Part shown: in pieces, positions 48,996 to 58,741 of the stretch
How positions within the stretch are numbered: the first letter of the stretch is position 1
Layout: each line of letters opens with the position of its first letter
The notes under the pieces: model-generated
Database searches by the model: none
What the model was told of the DNA's origin: nothing
The model's input: the letters and a program-made list of their open reading frames with translations, nothing else
Made by a program: the position numbers and the translations under genes
NCBI GenBank assembly: GCA_016712675.1
Contig: JADJQR010000011.1
Location: 162,447 to 226,446 of the forward strand
Source: a bacterium
GTDB lineage: Bacteria; Krumholzibacteriota; Krumholzibacteriia; LZORAL124-64-63
Length of the DNA stretch: 64,000 bases
Direction: 5' to 3'

Positions 48996-49742
48996 TTATT
49001 CCTTAAACGAGCCGCGCCGTCGGGAAAGGATACCTTTGTCCGCTGCTTCGAAAACAACGTGCGCCCGATTGATAGGATCGGTCATCGTCGTCTTCTCGCG
49101 CAGAACCACATACAAATCAAGCAGCCGCGCTTCATCAGCATCGGACCACTGTTGTGGATCGCCCATCCCACTCAGGCTATCAACAGCCTTGGCGAGAGTG
49201 CCGGGCACATGGCCCGGCCGGTTGACGTGCTGGTCAAGCAACAGCGCAACGCCGCACTCTGAGGTCACGTAATCGGCTACGGAACGGTTATTCAAGAGAC
49301 TGCTTGGGTTGCGGTAGAAGGTGTTGATGCGCCCCATCGCCTGCTTAATCTGGGTGACGCGCACCAGATCGTGATGGCCCGCCCACCAAAAACGGTAGGC
49401 CCATTCCAGGGTGCGAAGTTTTTCCTTCTGCTCTTCGGTTTTCAGCACTACCCCGTCAATCGAGAAATAGCCTCCCGGCAGGAAGCCGGGCTTGCTAAGG
49501 AAACCACCGGGACGCAGTTGCATATCTAGACCATAACGGCCGAACAATTCTTGAAAGATAACCGCGTAATCCTGTTTGAGTCGTTCAAGTAGCGCTGGCA
49601 ATTCACCGGTGCTGGTATCAGTACCCGCAGTCCACTGCAAAATCCCGAAACTCAAAAAGGCGTTGTCCCAAGTATTGATCGCTTCGAGTTTCCCCTCGTT
49701 GGCGGAAACCGCTTCCATTACCCGTACTAGGGACGGTGACAC
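48996..49742 (-). CDS. Lysozyme-like protein, 5' part frameshifted
   Basis: A 248-residue frame from GTG 49742 with a pattern seen in lysozyme-fold/peptidoglycan-binding proteins (VMEAVSANEGKLEAINTWDN, then AFLSFGILQWTAG), the Glu in SANEGK being a possible catalytic residue. The frame stays open upstream to about 49890 and encodes DGKCFAKKYRNGFYSYGK. The start of such a protein (LQEAIDRRQDELLRVADALA) lies in a neighbouring frame from GTG 49978. A five-A run at 49859-49863 is where the frames would join. It may be a one-base deletion or a reading error. It lies 125 bp before the STAND gene on the same strand, so it is probably the first gene of the operon. Confidence 0.6.
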   Translation of the reverse strand: MSPSLVRVMEAVSANEGKLEAINTWDNAFLSFGILQWTAGTDTSTGELPALLERLKQDYAVIFQELFGRYGLDMQLRPGGFLSKPGFLPGGYFSIDGVVLKTEEQKEKLRTLEWAYRFWWAGHHDLVRVTQIKQAMGRINTFYRNPSSLLNNRSVADYVTSECGVALLLDQHVNRPGHVPGTLAKAVDSLSGMGDPQQWSDADEARLLDLYVVLREKTTMTDPINRAHVVFEAADKGILSRRRGSFKE

Positions 49743-49978
49743 GTCGGCAAAGGCGGTACGATTGAGGCGAATAAAATCGCCGATGGCAGTTTTGCCGTAA
49801 CTGTAAAAACCGTTGCGATACTTTTTGGCAAAGCATTTGCCGTCGCGTAGCGCCGAAATTTTTGAGCCGATGTCGCCAGAGCGTCGGCCACTCTGAGCAG
49901 CTCATCTTGGCGCCGGTCAATCGCTTCTTGAAGCATCTTCAGCTTGGGATTGGCTTCGTTTGTATTCACTGCGGTCAC

Positions 49979-50533
49979 TCTTGAGTGAGCCCGTGCCCAA
50001 GTGGGTTGGCATGGTTTAAACCTTTGCCGATTTTGCGACGGCGGAAACCGGTTATCGCTATTGTTGGCGTTCTCATTTCTGGCATGTTCCACGATTCAAA
50101 TGGGCTTGATCGCCATCGAGCCGATAGGCCTATTTGCTGTGTTCGTAATCACTGTCCGCCGCGCGATTTGAATGATTTTATAGCGGTGTTGGTGGCTTTG
50201 CGGGTTCGAGCTTTTGCTTGCAATAAAGATGCTAGTTGACGAAACGAAATGCCAATTAGTAACTGCTTTATTTGGCAACCAAAATTTTGGAACCTTATTG
50301 TTTCTGTCAGGTATTTTTGAAACTTGGTCGGTTCAAGAGATTTCAGTTTGAACTTGTTGCGAGATGAAGCGTCGATGCGACGCGAACATCTTGGGACGGT
50401 CTCGTCAAAGCAACCGAGAGCCCGCTCGGGCGGAATCGTAATCGCCCATCTTTGGCGGCCTGGGCGATTTGAGGGAGCCGAGACGGCGGGGAGCGGTGGC
50501 GCGGTGCATCCTCCGGACGGGGGGCGGGCGGTG
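49979..50533. other. Upstream region of the conflict operon
   Basis: About 550 bp with no convincing gene. The AT-rich part (50040-50350) is where the promoter of the minus-strand operon would be expected, but no clear -35/-10 pair was identified. The right part is GC-rich and belongs to an IS66 remnant. Confidence 0.4.
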
Positions 50534-50677
50534 ATGACGAAGCGGGCGGTCGAGGAGAGCGAGGTGATCCGGGTGGACGCCTCGGGGCGGCGGCGGCACA
50601 GCCCGGAGTTTAAGCGACGATTGACGCGGCTGGCGCTGGAGCCGGGGGCGTCGGTGGCGGGGATCGCGCGGGCGTGA
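50534..50677 (+). pseudogene. IS66-type OrfA fragment
   Basis: 47 residues from ATG 50534 (VIRVDASGRRRHSPEFKRRL, then LALEPGASVAGIARA) match the N-terminus of IS66 TnpA, ending at a TGA in the middle of the helix-turn-helix. The remainder is absent. Confidence 0.7.
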
Positions 50678-51140
50678 CCCTGGCTATCGTGGGCCGCCGG
50701 GGACCGGCCCGCGAAAATTCAAGATTCGACTTAGAATCGTGAAATCTTGGATGGATTTTCGAGCCCATTGACTGGCGTGTTCTGTATTTCAAGCGCCCGC
50801 CGCACGCCTTGGACCCGATCTTGCCGCAACCGCCCGATTTGACCGTCCGGGCGCGCCTTCTTGCCCGGCTCCAACGGCCAGGGTCAGCCATTCGCTCAAT
50901 ACTTGGGCCCACGACCTCTCAGTTCGCGCTCGCCGAACGTTCGTGTCGCCTCCCCGGTGGCTTTGGCGGCCGCCTTGGCCGCTTCTTCGGCCTTGGCGGG
51001 CACGACCTCCGTGAGAAACCAAGGCACCACGTCTTTCATGTGGTCGAAGATCCGATAGCGGTCAACCAACGAGGGGATTGGCGGGCAAAATAGCGCGGGA
51101 AGCGTGATGGCTTCTCCACACTATATGTTGAGGGATGGTT
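50678..51140. other. Degraded region between IS66 fragment and secreted-protein gene
   Basis: On the minus strand about 56 codons (51062-50895) give a protein-like segment DRYRIFDHMKDVVPWFLTEV followed by an Ala/Lys-rich helix, stopping after GRGPKY. It may be the end of a broken gene of unknown kind. Nothing else coding was recognised. Confidence 0.35.
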
Positions 51141-54100
51141 TTATCGGATAACGGGATTACTGACCGTGGTCGTGCCGATGTCGTCACCAATCAGAAGCCC
51201 CACCGTCACCGGTTTCGCAGCTCTACTAAGATCCGCACTGTAAGCACCGACCTGGAACCCGAAACGATTGTTGCCCAAGGGCGCGATCAACAACTCGATT
51301 GCGATGCTGTCGATCTTTCCGGCAAAGGCATACACCCCGAAAGGTCCAAATCCTTTGCGGAACGATCCCGCCGGAATCGTCGTGGCGAAGCCGGCAATTG
51401 TGAGCGTGACCGGTTCTTTCATGGGATCGATGCCGTTGCTGCTTGGCCCCAAGGTCAATCTGGACAGCAGGAACAGGGTCTTCAGGCGCTGGTTGATACG
51501 AAGCGGATTGACGCTGAAGGCGCTGAAGGGGGTACTGCTGGGTGGAGTCATACCGACGACCGTGACCTTAAAACTGCCGCTCGCGGTATTCGCGGCCTTG
51601 TCGGTCGCCGTGCAACCGACGGTGGTGGTGCCGACGGGGAAGGTGCTGCCCGAGGCGGGCGTGCAGTTCACGGGGACCGAAACATCGACCAAATCCGTGG
51701 CGGAGGCGGTGTAGGTGACCATCGCCCCGGAGGCATCGGCCGCGTCGGTGCTGATGTTGGCGGGCAGGCTCAGTACGGGTGGCGTGGTGTCGCGCACATG
51801 TACGACCACCGTGTCGGTCGCCGTCCCGCCGTGCCCGTCATCCACGGCGAGCGCGATCGTGTGGGTGCCCAGCGGCAAGGCGACGGTCGGATTCGGACCG
51901 CTGGCGGTGCCGAACGGTCCCGTCCATGTGAAGGTCAGCGGATCGCTGTCGGGGTCGGAAGCACCTGAACCGTCGAGCATCACGCTGGCGCCGTTCGAGC
52001 CGGTGCTTTCGACCGTTTGATCGGGTCCGGCGTTGGCGGTGGGAGGCCGGTTGGTGAGGTTGAACGTGGCCGTGCAGGTGGTGTCGGCAGTGAGTGTGAA
52101 AGGGCTACCGCAACTGGTCGGGGACCAACCGGCAAAGGTAGAGCCAGCCGCTGGGGTGGCAGTGAAGGTGACGGTGGTGCCGCTGGTGAAGCCAGCCACA
52201 CAGGTGGCGCCACAACTGATGCCTGCCGGTGTGCTGATGACCGTACCGGAACCGGTGCCGGCTTTGGTGACGGTGAGGGGGATGCTAAAGATCAGTTCCT
52301 GCCGTCCTAGTTCGATCCCGGTCAACTCCACACCGCTGGGGTTGGCTCCGTAGCCGTCCAGCCGGAAGGCGATCTTGTATATCCCCAGCGCCAGGTCGCC
52401 GATAAAGACGTTTTCGATTTCGGTCGAGGCAATAGGCACGTAGCGCTGGTCGATTTCCCGCACCGTATTTTCGTTGACGAATATACGTAGCAGACCCTCG
52501 CCGCCCGTCGCGAATCGGTAGGAAAAGCGTAGGGTGTCGGTCGGTTGGGTGGTCTGGATTTGCATGGCGAGCCATGCTGGCTGCCCCGTCGGGGTATCGG
52601 TGACTTGCGCTGCCGGGGATTCCGCCAAGGCCGTACTGGTCGCCGCGCCAGTGGTAAGGCCGATTTGGCTGCACGGGATCACTAGCGATCCCGCCACGCA
52701 CTGCACGATGCCGGATTGATCAGCAACCGCGCCAGGGTCGTTCAGTGTAATGGACACTTTGTTGGCTGGTGGGGGTGGTGGCGTATCTTGGCAGCTTGAA
52801 CCGTAGATGTAGCATTCCTTATTTTTATAATATTGCTGGCTCAGATTTCCCAAGACCTTTCCCTGCTCTACAGACAGTGGATAACCCATACCAACCATGT
52901 TACCAATTGGGTCGTGGTTGTTGTAATCGCCGTAGCCGACCTCTTTAGCGAAGTCTTCTTTACCAACCACATCGAAAATACTTTCTCCATAAAACCGCCA
53001 AGGCCGACTGTGTCGGCAGAAACTATCAACATCGTATGCATTATCACAGCCGTCATTGCCAGGAAGCGGTGTCACATTGATATTGTATCCATAGCTTAGA
53101 TGTAGGGCTGTCTTATCACTAACCTTTCCGACTAAATCGCGTGTATCAACGTAGTTATCCGCCCAATCTGCATTCTTGCCATAATCGGCCGAAACATGTC
53201 GGCCTGGAAAGGAATCGTTAGATTTCGCCCATGGATCATAAGCATCGAGGAAAGTCTCGTGAATAGTAGGTAATAGACTCTTCGCTTTCAGTTGATTAGT
53301 CGCGGTTTGAATAACATTAGACCCGGCGCTATGCCCAATTGAGTGGATATGCTTATAACTACAAGAATAAAGCGTACTGGCTAAAACGTCACCTACGCTT
53401 TGGGCATTCCAATAGGCAGCCCATGGTATAGTACTATTTGCAATACTCGCCCGGTCGCGCCAGTCTACAGTCCAGACATCCCATTGAGTTCCTGAACATC
53501 TTGGGCTAATTGCATTTGGATAAAATGGGAGGAGAGTCTCACCGGGCGCTTTGAGCTTACAAATCTCGGTAGCCATGCCTTTCACCCAGGTCTCGGCGTT
53601 AGCAAGCCAACCGTGGGCGATCACGACCGCGCTGCGCCCGGTCGGACCAGTACAACCGCCGCCAGGAACAGCCAGATGCCGTGGGCGAGGCGGTTCCTTT
53701 TCAGGAGTCTGGCTCTTGAACACCGCCATCACACTTTTATTTGCATCCATCGTCAGGGTGCAGTAATCCACAGTCACCCCAAGACAAGCACCGCCCCAGC
53801 CACTGAACACATAGCCAGTCGCTGGCAAAGCCTTGAGAATCAACATCGTACTATTGGCATAATTATGCGTGCAATCGTTGCCGCAGTTGATACCCGATGG
53901 GGTGCTGTAAACCGTGCCGGAGCCGGTGACGCTCACCGTGAGAGTGGCTGAAGTGCCACCACCACCGCTACCAAAAGTCTCGTCGATTGAGCTATCTGGG
54001 TTAAAACGGGTTAGATAAATACCTTGATAGAGCCTCGTCGGTCCGCCACACCCAAAATTACCTGCTACGACAACTTTTCCGTCTGGTTGAAAAATAGCGC

Positions 54101-55406
54101 CTCCTGGTGACTCACTGCACAGATATCCGTCAAAAACCATTCGCCATAGAGTTTCACCGTCACTATTTTCAAGGATTGTTGGCTGAGGAAAGGTAGGAAA
54201 TGGTTGGACTACGCCGTTGCTATCTAATTTGAGTAGTCCCACATAGTCATCGTAGTAAGACCTAAACGTTGAGCCAACAAATACGATGCCTGTTGAGTCT
54301 ACACGTTGGCTTACCGGTACATTAAGAGGTACGAAATAATCATTGATGTAACTAGGATCAAGGTTTCCATTAGCATCAAGTCGATAGGTGATACCAATGC
54401 TACCTGAATAATTATTGATTCCAGTTGCGACAATCCGACCAAAACTGTCAACGCTTATCAATTTTATCTCTTTGTTACCCAGCATTGGCTGCGAAGGATT
54501 GTCATCACTGATTAGTGGCAGATAGCGCACACCTCCCTCGGCAAAATTTGTGTCCAGTTCCCCTCCTGGTGTTAAACGCAATATTATAGGATCGGAAGAA
54601 TAGCTTCCACAATAGGAGCCACTACATCCACCTACTAGAATACTATTGTTGGGCTGCGTTACTACCCCTGTAAAGTACGCATTAGTTTGAGATGTTTTTG
54701 TCCATTTAAAAAATCCAGTACCGCCATTAAAGCTTGTATCAATCACCCCATTATTTGTTAAGCGAAAAACAAGACCCTGTGGTCGGACTGTTGAAAAGGG
54801 CGTATCGAAACGACCAGCGATAATAATTCGCTGAGCCGAGTCAATGGCAATTTTGCCAACCATACTTTCTTGAAAACCAACAACTTCATGGGGTAACTCA
54901 AATAGCCCATTGGTGCCAAAATTCTGATCGAGTTGCCCATTTGACAAAAGACGAAGTACTCTGATTCGATACAAATTCTCAGGGAGTTGATATGTCCAAC
55001 CGGACAATACGATTTTTCCATCTGACTGGATCGCTCCCATGCAAAATGAACCGTTAATGCCCGTCACATCAATATCAGCTCCCGCTGCTGCTGGACCGAT
55101 TCTAATTCGACCATTTACCCCAAATGTTGGGTCAAGCTTTCCATTGCTGTCAAAACGAACTACTACCATATCGGTTTGAGGACTATCAATTCCACCTCTA
55201 TTGTTTCCTAAAGCAGCGACTGTGATTATTTTTGAACTCTGTTGTAAAATCTCAGAGCAAATTTCTAATGTGTTTATATCGTAAAGCACCAGGCCTGCAG
55301 GAATAGCGCTTGGAAGAGCAGCTCGGACATATGGCGAGCTTAATCCCCATAAAAATAGAATGGCAGTTGCTAATAAAAAGGCATGCCAACTTTTATTTTT
55401 ATTCAT
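51141..55406 (-). CDS. Large secreted multidomain protein with lipase-like core
   Basis: A 1421-residue exported protein: signal peptide (1-30) and a delta-60-type repeat region (about 70-480) with the recurring LDPTFGVNG, LDQNFGTNG, LDTNFAEGG and IDETFGSGG. An InlB-type beta repeat follows (about 490-560, GSGTVYSTPSGINCG). The alpha/beta-hydrolase core (590-860) has oxyanion region AHGW near 598 and nucleophile Ser near 694 in GHSAG. Then come a Pro-rich linker, a beta region and a second InlB-type repeat (GSGTVISTPAGISCG). A PKD domain (about 1120-1205, ANAGPDQTV), a HYR-like domain (about 1210-1300) and a C-terminal beta region end it. Probably a surface or extracellular esterase or adhesin. 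GGAGATAAATA precedes the ATG. Confidence 0.85.
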   Translation of the reverse strand: MNKNKSWHAFLLATAILFLWGLSSPYVRAALPSAIPAGLVLYDINTLEICSEILQQSSKIITVAALGNNRGGIDSPQTDMVVVRFDSNGKLDPTFGVNGRIRIGPAAAGADIDVTGINGSFCMGAIQSDGKIVLSGWTYQLPENLYRIRVLRLLSNGQLDQNFGTNGLFELPHEVVGFQESMVGKIAIDSAQRIIIAGRFDTPFSTVRPQGLVFRLTNNGVIDTSFNGGTGFFKWTKTSQTNAYFTGVVTQPNNSILVGGCSGSYCGSYSSDPIILRLTPGGELDTNFAEGGVRYLPLISDDNPSQPMLGNKEIKLISVDSFGRIVATGINNYSGSIGITYRLDANGNLDPSYINDYFVPLNVPVSQRVDSTGIVFVGSTFRSYYDDYVGLLKLDSNGVVQPFPTFPQPTILENSDGETLWRMVFDGYLCSESPGGAIFQPDGKVVVAGNFGCGGPTRLYQGIYLTRFNPDSSIDETFGSGGGGTSATLTVSVTGSGTVYSTPSGINCGNDCTHNYANSTMLILKALPATGYVFSGWGGACLGVTVDYCTLTMDANKSVMAVFKSQTPEKEPPRPRHLAVPGGGCTGPTGRSAVVIAHGWLANAETWVKGMATEICKLKAPGETLLPFYPNAISPRCSGTQWDVWTVDWRDRASIANSTIPWAAYWNAQSVGDVLASTLYSCSYKHIHSIGHSAGSNVIQTATNQLKAKSLLPTIHETFLDAYDPWAKSNDSFPGRHVSADYGKNADWADNYVDTRDLVGKVSDKTALHLSYGYNINVTPLPGNDGCDNAYDVDSFCRHSRPWRFYGESIFDVVGKEDFAKEVGYGDYNNHDPIGNMVGMGYPLSVEQGKVLGNLSQQYYKNKECYIYGSSCQDTPPPPPANKVSITLNDPGAVADQSGIVQCVAGSLVIPCSQIGLTTGAATSTALAESPAAQVTDTPTGQPAWLAMQIQTTQPTDTLRFSYRFATGGEGLLRIFVNENTVREIDQRYVPIASTEIENVFIGDLALGIYKIAFRLDGYGANPSGVELTGIELGRQELIFSIPLTVTKAGTGSGTVISTPAGISCGATCVAGFTSGTTVTFTATPAAGSTFAGWSPTSCGSPFTLTADTTCTATFNLTNRPPTANAGPDQTVESTGSNGASVMLDGSGASDPDSDPLTFTWTGPFGTASGPNPTVALPLGTHTIALAVDDGHGGTATDTVVVHVRDTTPPVLSLPANISTDAADASGAMVTYTASATDLVDVSVPVNCTPASGSTFPVGTTTVGCTATDKAANTASGSFKVTVVGMTPPSSTPFSAFSVNPLRINQRLKTLFLLSRLTLGPSSNGIDPMKEPVTLTIAGFATTIPAGSFRKGFGPFGVYAFAGKIDSIAIELLIAPLGNNRFGFQVGAYSADLSRAAKPVTVGLLIGDDIGTTTVSNPVIR

Positions 55407-55733
55407 TATTTATCTCCAAGGTCATCACTGTAGTTAAAAACCATACCAATAATAACTATTAGATCAAATAAAATAACCGCGCTCCCTCGTGCGACTTCTT
55501 ACGAGCGGTCGTCCACGGCAGCCCGACTGTCTTTGTTCGAGGCCCGTAGCTTTCCGCTCCTGTCTCGCGAGAAGTTTGGCTTTAGAAATGTCACGATAGT
55601 ATTACAGCACAAACTATGACGGCATCAACCTAGTACTACAGTAGCAGATAGGATAGGTATACTTTGCTGCTGAGTCAGTCATTGGGGTGGCGGTGTTGAT
55701 GAATGATCGGGTTGATTTGCAGGGGCTGCATCC
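55407..55733. other. AT-rich promoter-side region of the secreted-protein gene
   Basis: About 330 bp with no gene recognised. The part next to the start codon (55407-55480) is AT-rich and likely carries the promoter of the minus-strand gene. The rest leads into transposase debris. Confidence 0.4.
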
Positions 55734-56085
55734 TTGGGGAGTGATTGGGAAGGCCACTGGAAGGCAGGGTTGGGGGAGCTTGGAGGGTATGTCAAGCGAG
55801 CCGAGGTGCGTGCTCGGCTGGGAGCCTATGTGCGCGGGCTGCCAGGCCCGCTGGATCGGCGCACGAGCTGGCAGTTGGCCGAACAGCACGGTGAAGCGCA
55901 TCCCTGTGGGTTTCAACATTTACTCAACCGAGCCTGCTGGGATACGGAGGGGGTGCGGGATGCGGTGGGCCGCCGGGTTTATGAGACGCTGCGCGACGAG
56001 GCTGGCGTATTGATTGTGGATAAGACAGGCTTTCCGAAAAAGGGGCGGCACTCGGCGGGGGTAAAGCGGCAGCACAGTGGCACCT
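55734..56085 (+). pseudogene. IS701-family transposase, N-terminal fragment
   Basis: The frame encodes VRARLGAYVRGLPGPLDRRT, WQLAEQHGEAHPCGFQHLLN and LIVDKTGFPKKGRHSAGVKR, the start of an IS701-type DDE transposase up to its first catalytic Asp. Homology ends near 56085. After it, a frame from about 56103 to 56234 gives LFVFYQGSTRELSESGSDAL and a stop, perhaps the tail of another broken gene. Confidence 0.75.
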
Positions 56086-56239
56086 GGTCGCCGCCTGTTG
56101 GAGTTTCGACTGCCTGTACAATGCCGTACAAGACGACGCTTGGACGGCGTGGGCCATGCAACATCCCAGTGCGTCGCTGTTCGTCTTCTATCAGGGTAGC
56201 ACCCGCGAGCTTTCGGAGTCGGGTAGTGATGCCCTCTAA

Positions 56240-57119
56240 GAGCCTGTCTTCACGGATAGTTGTTTGGCATACTGGAGGGGATGAAAACGAACAAAGCAAA
56301 GTACCCCAGTGACTTAAGCGATGAGCAATGGGCGGTGTTGGGTCCGTTGATCCGGGCGGCGACGCGGCAACCGGGGACGATTGATCGGCGGCGCATTGTG
56401 AATGGGATTTTTATCAGTTGCGTACCGGGTGCCAATGGCGCTATTTGCCGCGCGAGTATGCGAACTGGAAGACGGTGTATTCGTGCTTTTGGCGCTGGCA
56501 GCGCGGCGGGATTTGGGATGGAGTGCTCCAGGCGTTGCAGCCGCAAGTCCGCCAAGCACAGGGACGGACTGCCTATCCCACCGTTGCTGCCATCGACAGC
56601 CAAAGCGTCAAGACCACGGAAAAAGGGGGCCACGCGGGTTTGACGGGAACAAAAAGGTGAGCGGTCGCAAGCGGTTCGCGGCCAGCGATGTGATGGGAAA
56701 CCTCTTGGAAAGCCTGGTGTTACCCGCCAACACCGGCGAACGGGCCGGGGCCTGGTTACTGCTCGAACGGCTCAAGGCGTCGCCTTTGAGCCAGACGATG
56801 GCGTTGATTCGGGCCGACGAGGGGTTCGCGGGAGCCGACTGGGAAGCCCAGGTCCACGCCCGCTTTGGCTGGCCGGTGGAGATCATCCGTAAACCCAAGG
56901 GTTCGGTCGGCTTTGCCGTGTTACCGCGCCGCTGGATCATCGAACAAACCTTCGGTTGCTGGGGACGCTACCGGCGCTTGAGCAAGGATTATGAACAAAA
57001 TCCCTCTTGTGGCCGCGCTATGCTACTCCTCACCGCCATCCGCCGTGCCCTGCAATACCTGCATCCCGCCTCTTCCAATGATCCGCCTTTTAAAACCCGT
57101 AAATCGTGAAGACAGGCTC
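56240..57119 (+). mobile_element. IS5-family (IS427-like) element, copy 1, defective
   Basis: An 880-bp element bounded by GAGCCTGTCTTCACGGAT (56240-56257) and its near-complement GTGAAGACAGGCTC (57106-57119). It is flanked on both sides by TAA (56237-56239 and 57120-57122). It holds a two-frame transposase. OrfA from 56281 starts MKTNKAKYPSDLSDEQWAVL but loses frame in a T run near 56409 (five Ts where copy 2 has six), so this copy is inactive. The orfB part (56643-57109) is intact. Confidence 0.88.
56281..57109 (+). pseudogene. IS5-family transposase of copy 1, frameshifted in OrfA
   Basis: OrfA would read KYPSDLSDEQWAVLGPLI, then after a one-base loss LRTGCQWRYLPREYANWKTV continues in another frame up to TTEKGGHAGLTGTKR. 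OrfB follows by a slip at the AAAAAGG run (56652-56658) and reads GRKRFAASDVMGNLLESLVL to FGCWGRYRRLSKDYEQNP. The DDE residues are in the VAAIDSQSVK, IRADEGFAG and RRWIIEQTFG regions. Confidence 0.8.
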
Positions 57120-57163
57120 TAAGAGCCTGTCTTCACGGATGATGGTTTGTCATACTGAGGGGT

Positions 57164-57544
57164 ATGAAAACGAGCAAAGCGAAGTATCCCAGTGACTTAA
57201 GCGATGAGCAGTGGGCGATTTTGGGGCCGTTGATCCGGGCGGCGACCGGGCAGCCGGGGACGATTGACCAGCGGGCGATTGTGAACGCGATTTTTTATCA
57301 ACTGCGCACGGGGTGTCAGTGGCGGTATTGGCCGCGCGAATACCCCAATTGGAAGACAGTGTGCTCGTGTTTCTGGCGTTGGCAGCGTAGCGGCCTCTGG
57401 GATCAGGTGCTTGGGGCTTTACAGCCGATGGTGCGCCAAGCCCAGGGGTGGAATGCCTATCCCACCGTCGCGGTGATCGGCAGTCAAAGCGTCAAGACGA
57501 CAGAAAAAGGGGGCCACGGGGATTTGATGGGAACAAAAAGGTGA
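57164..57544 (+). CDS. IS5-family transposase OrfA, copy 2
   Basis: A 126-residue OrfA starting MKTSKAKYPSDLSDEQWAIL and containing LRTGCQWRYWPREYPNWKTV and the first catalytic region (VAVIGSQSVKTTEKGG). The family Asp in this region is replaced: it reads VIGSQ where copy 1 has AIDSQ. So a catalytic residue is lost in addition to the frameshift in OrfB. It ends just after the AAAAAGG slippery run used to make the OrfAB fusion. Confidence 0.8.
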   Translation: MKTSKAKYPSDLSDEQWAILGPLIRAATGQPGTIDQRAIVNAIFYQLRTGCQWRYWPREYPNWKTVCSCFWRWQRSGLWDQVLGALQPMVRQAQGWNAYPTVAVIGSQSVKTTEKGGHGDLMGTKR

Positions 57545-57864
57545 AGGGGCGCAAGCGCTTTGCCGCCTGTGACATCCGAGGCAACCTGTTGGAGCGTATC
57601 GCGCTACCCGCCAACACCGGCGAACGCGCCGGGGCTTGGGGGCTGCTCGAACGGCTCAAGTGCTCGCCGCCAGGTCAGTCGATAGCGCTCATTCGGGCCG
57701 ATGAGGGGTTTGCGGGTGCCGACTGGGAAACGCAGGTATATGCCCACTTTGACTGGCCGGTCGAGATCATTCGCAAACCCAAAGATCAAGTGGGCTTTGC
57801 GGTACTCCCTCGCCGCTGGGTGATCGAACAAACCTTCGGTTGTTGGGGCGCTACCGCCGCTTGA
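57448..57864 (+). pseudogene. IS5-family transposase OrfB, copy 2, frameshifted
   Basis: OrfB reads KGRKRFAACDIRGNLLERIA, ALIRADEGFAGADWETQVYA and PRRWVIEQTFGCWG, then goes out of frame near 57848. The lost part (YRRLSKDYEQNPACSRAMLL) is still readable in the next frame to 57990. Inactive. Confidence 0.75.
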
Positions 57865-58002
57865 GCAAGGATTATGAACAAAACCCCGCCTGTAGTCGCG
57901 CCATGCTCTTACTCACGGCTATTCGCCGTGCCTTACACTACCTCAAACCCGCCCCTCCTAATGATCCGCCCTTCAAAACCCGTAGCCCGTGAAGACAGGC
58001 TC

Positions 58003-58739
58003 TTAAGGTCAGCGAGGGTATTCACCTCATGGCGAAAGACGAACTCATGCTTAAAGGTACGGTTCAAACGCTCCAGGATACCCATGCCACCGACCTGGGC
58101 GACGCGGCAGCGCACCCACTGCCCGATAGTCCGGCAGACCTGCTGAAAGTGACCGGAGGTAAAATCCGAACCGGCATCACTCTGGATCAGACGCGGTCCT
58201 GGCAGTTCCAAGGCGGATAAGCGCCGATGGCCGTCCAGTAAGGTGTTGGCGGCGCGTGCCTGGCTCAAGGAGGGAGCAGCGCTGGCCGCGACACAGTGGC
58301 GCGTTTTGACAGCCTCCACGAGATAGACCCAGGCGACGCCATCGTCCAGACGGAATCGCGTGGCGTCGATCTGGAGCCGTCGCCCTTCGGGCCAGTCCTG
58401 TTGGGCGACCACGGCCGCTGCCGGGCGCTTTTTCTTCATCGGTAGCGGCGGTTGCAAGCCCAGCACGCCCAGGAGTCGGCGGACGCGCTCGCGCCCGATC
58501 CCAGCGCGTTGTTGGCGCAGGCGATGGTAGGCCCGCCGATACCCGTAGGTGGGCTGTGCGCCCGCCACGCCCAAGATCGCCGTGACCGCCCGCGATTGGA
58601 GCTGGCCCCGTTGCTCGCGCCGCACGCCACCTTGCCAATAGTCCCGCAACCGCCAGCACGGCGGTCCCACGACCCGCATGAATCCTTTGATCGACAGTCG
58701 CTTCCGGTATTGACCATACAGCTTGGCGAGGGCAGCCAT
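58003..58739 (-). pseudogene. IS3-family OrfB transposase, 3' end cut by IS5 copy 2
   Basis: About 245 residues of an IS3 integrase: helix-turn-helix region (YGYRRAYHRLRQQRAGIGRE), then the DDE residues in LQIDATRFRLDD, LIQSDAGSDFTSG and MGILERLNRTFKHEF. After NTLADL at 58003 the frame runs into the terminal repeat of the IS5 copy, so the last 30 or so residues are missing. Confidence 0.85.
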
Positions 58740-58741
58740 GC

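Larger units (their letters stand above)
57123..58002 (+). mobile_element. IS5-family (IS427-like) element, copy 2, defective
   Basis: A second 880-bp element directly behind copy 1, with only TAA between them, and the same terminal repeats (57123-57140 and 57989-58002). It is clearly diverged from copy 1 (many base differences), so the two inserted independently. It has an intact orfA, but orfB loses one base near 57848 (GGGGCGC where copy 1 has GGGGACGC). Confidence 0.88.
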
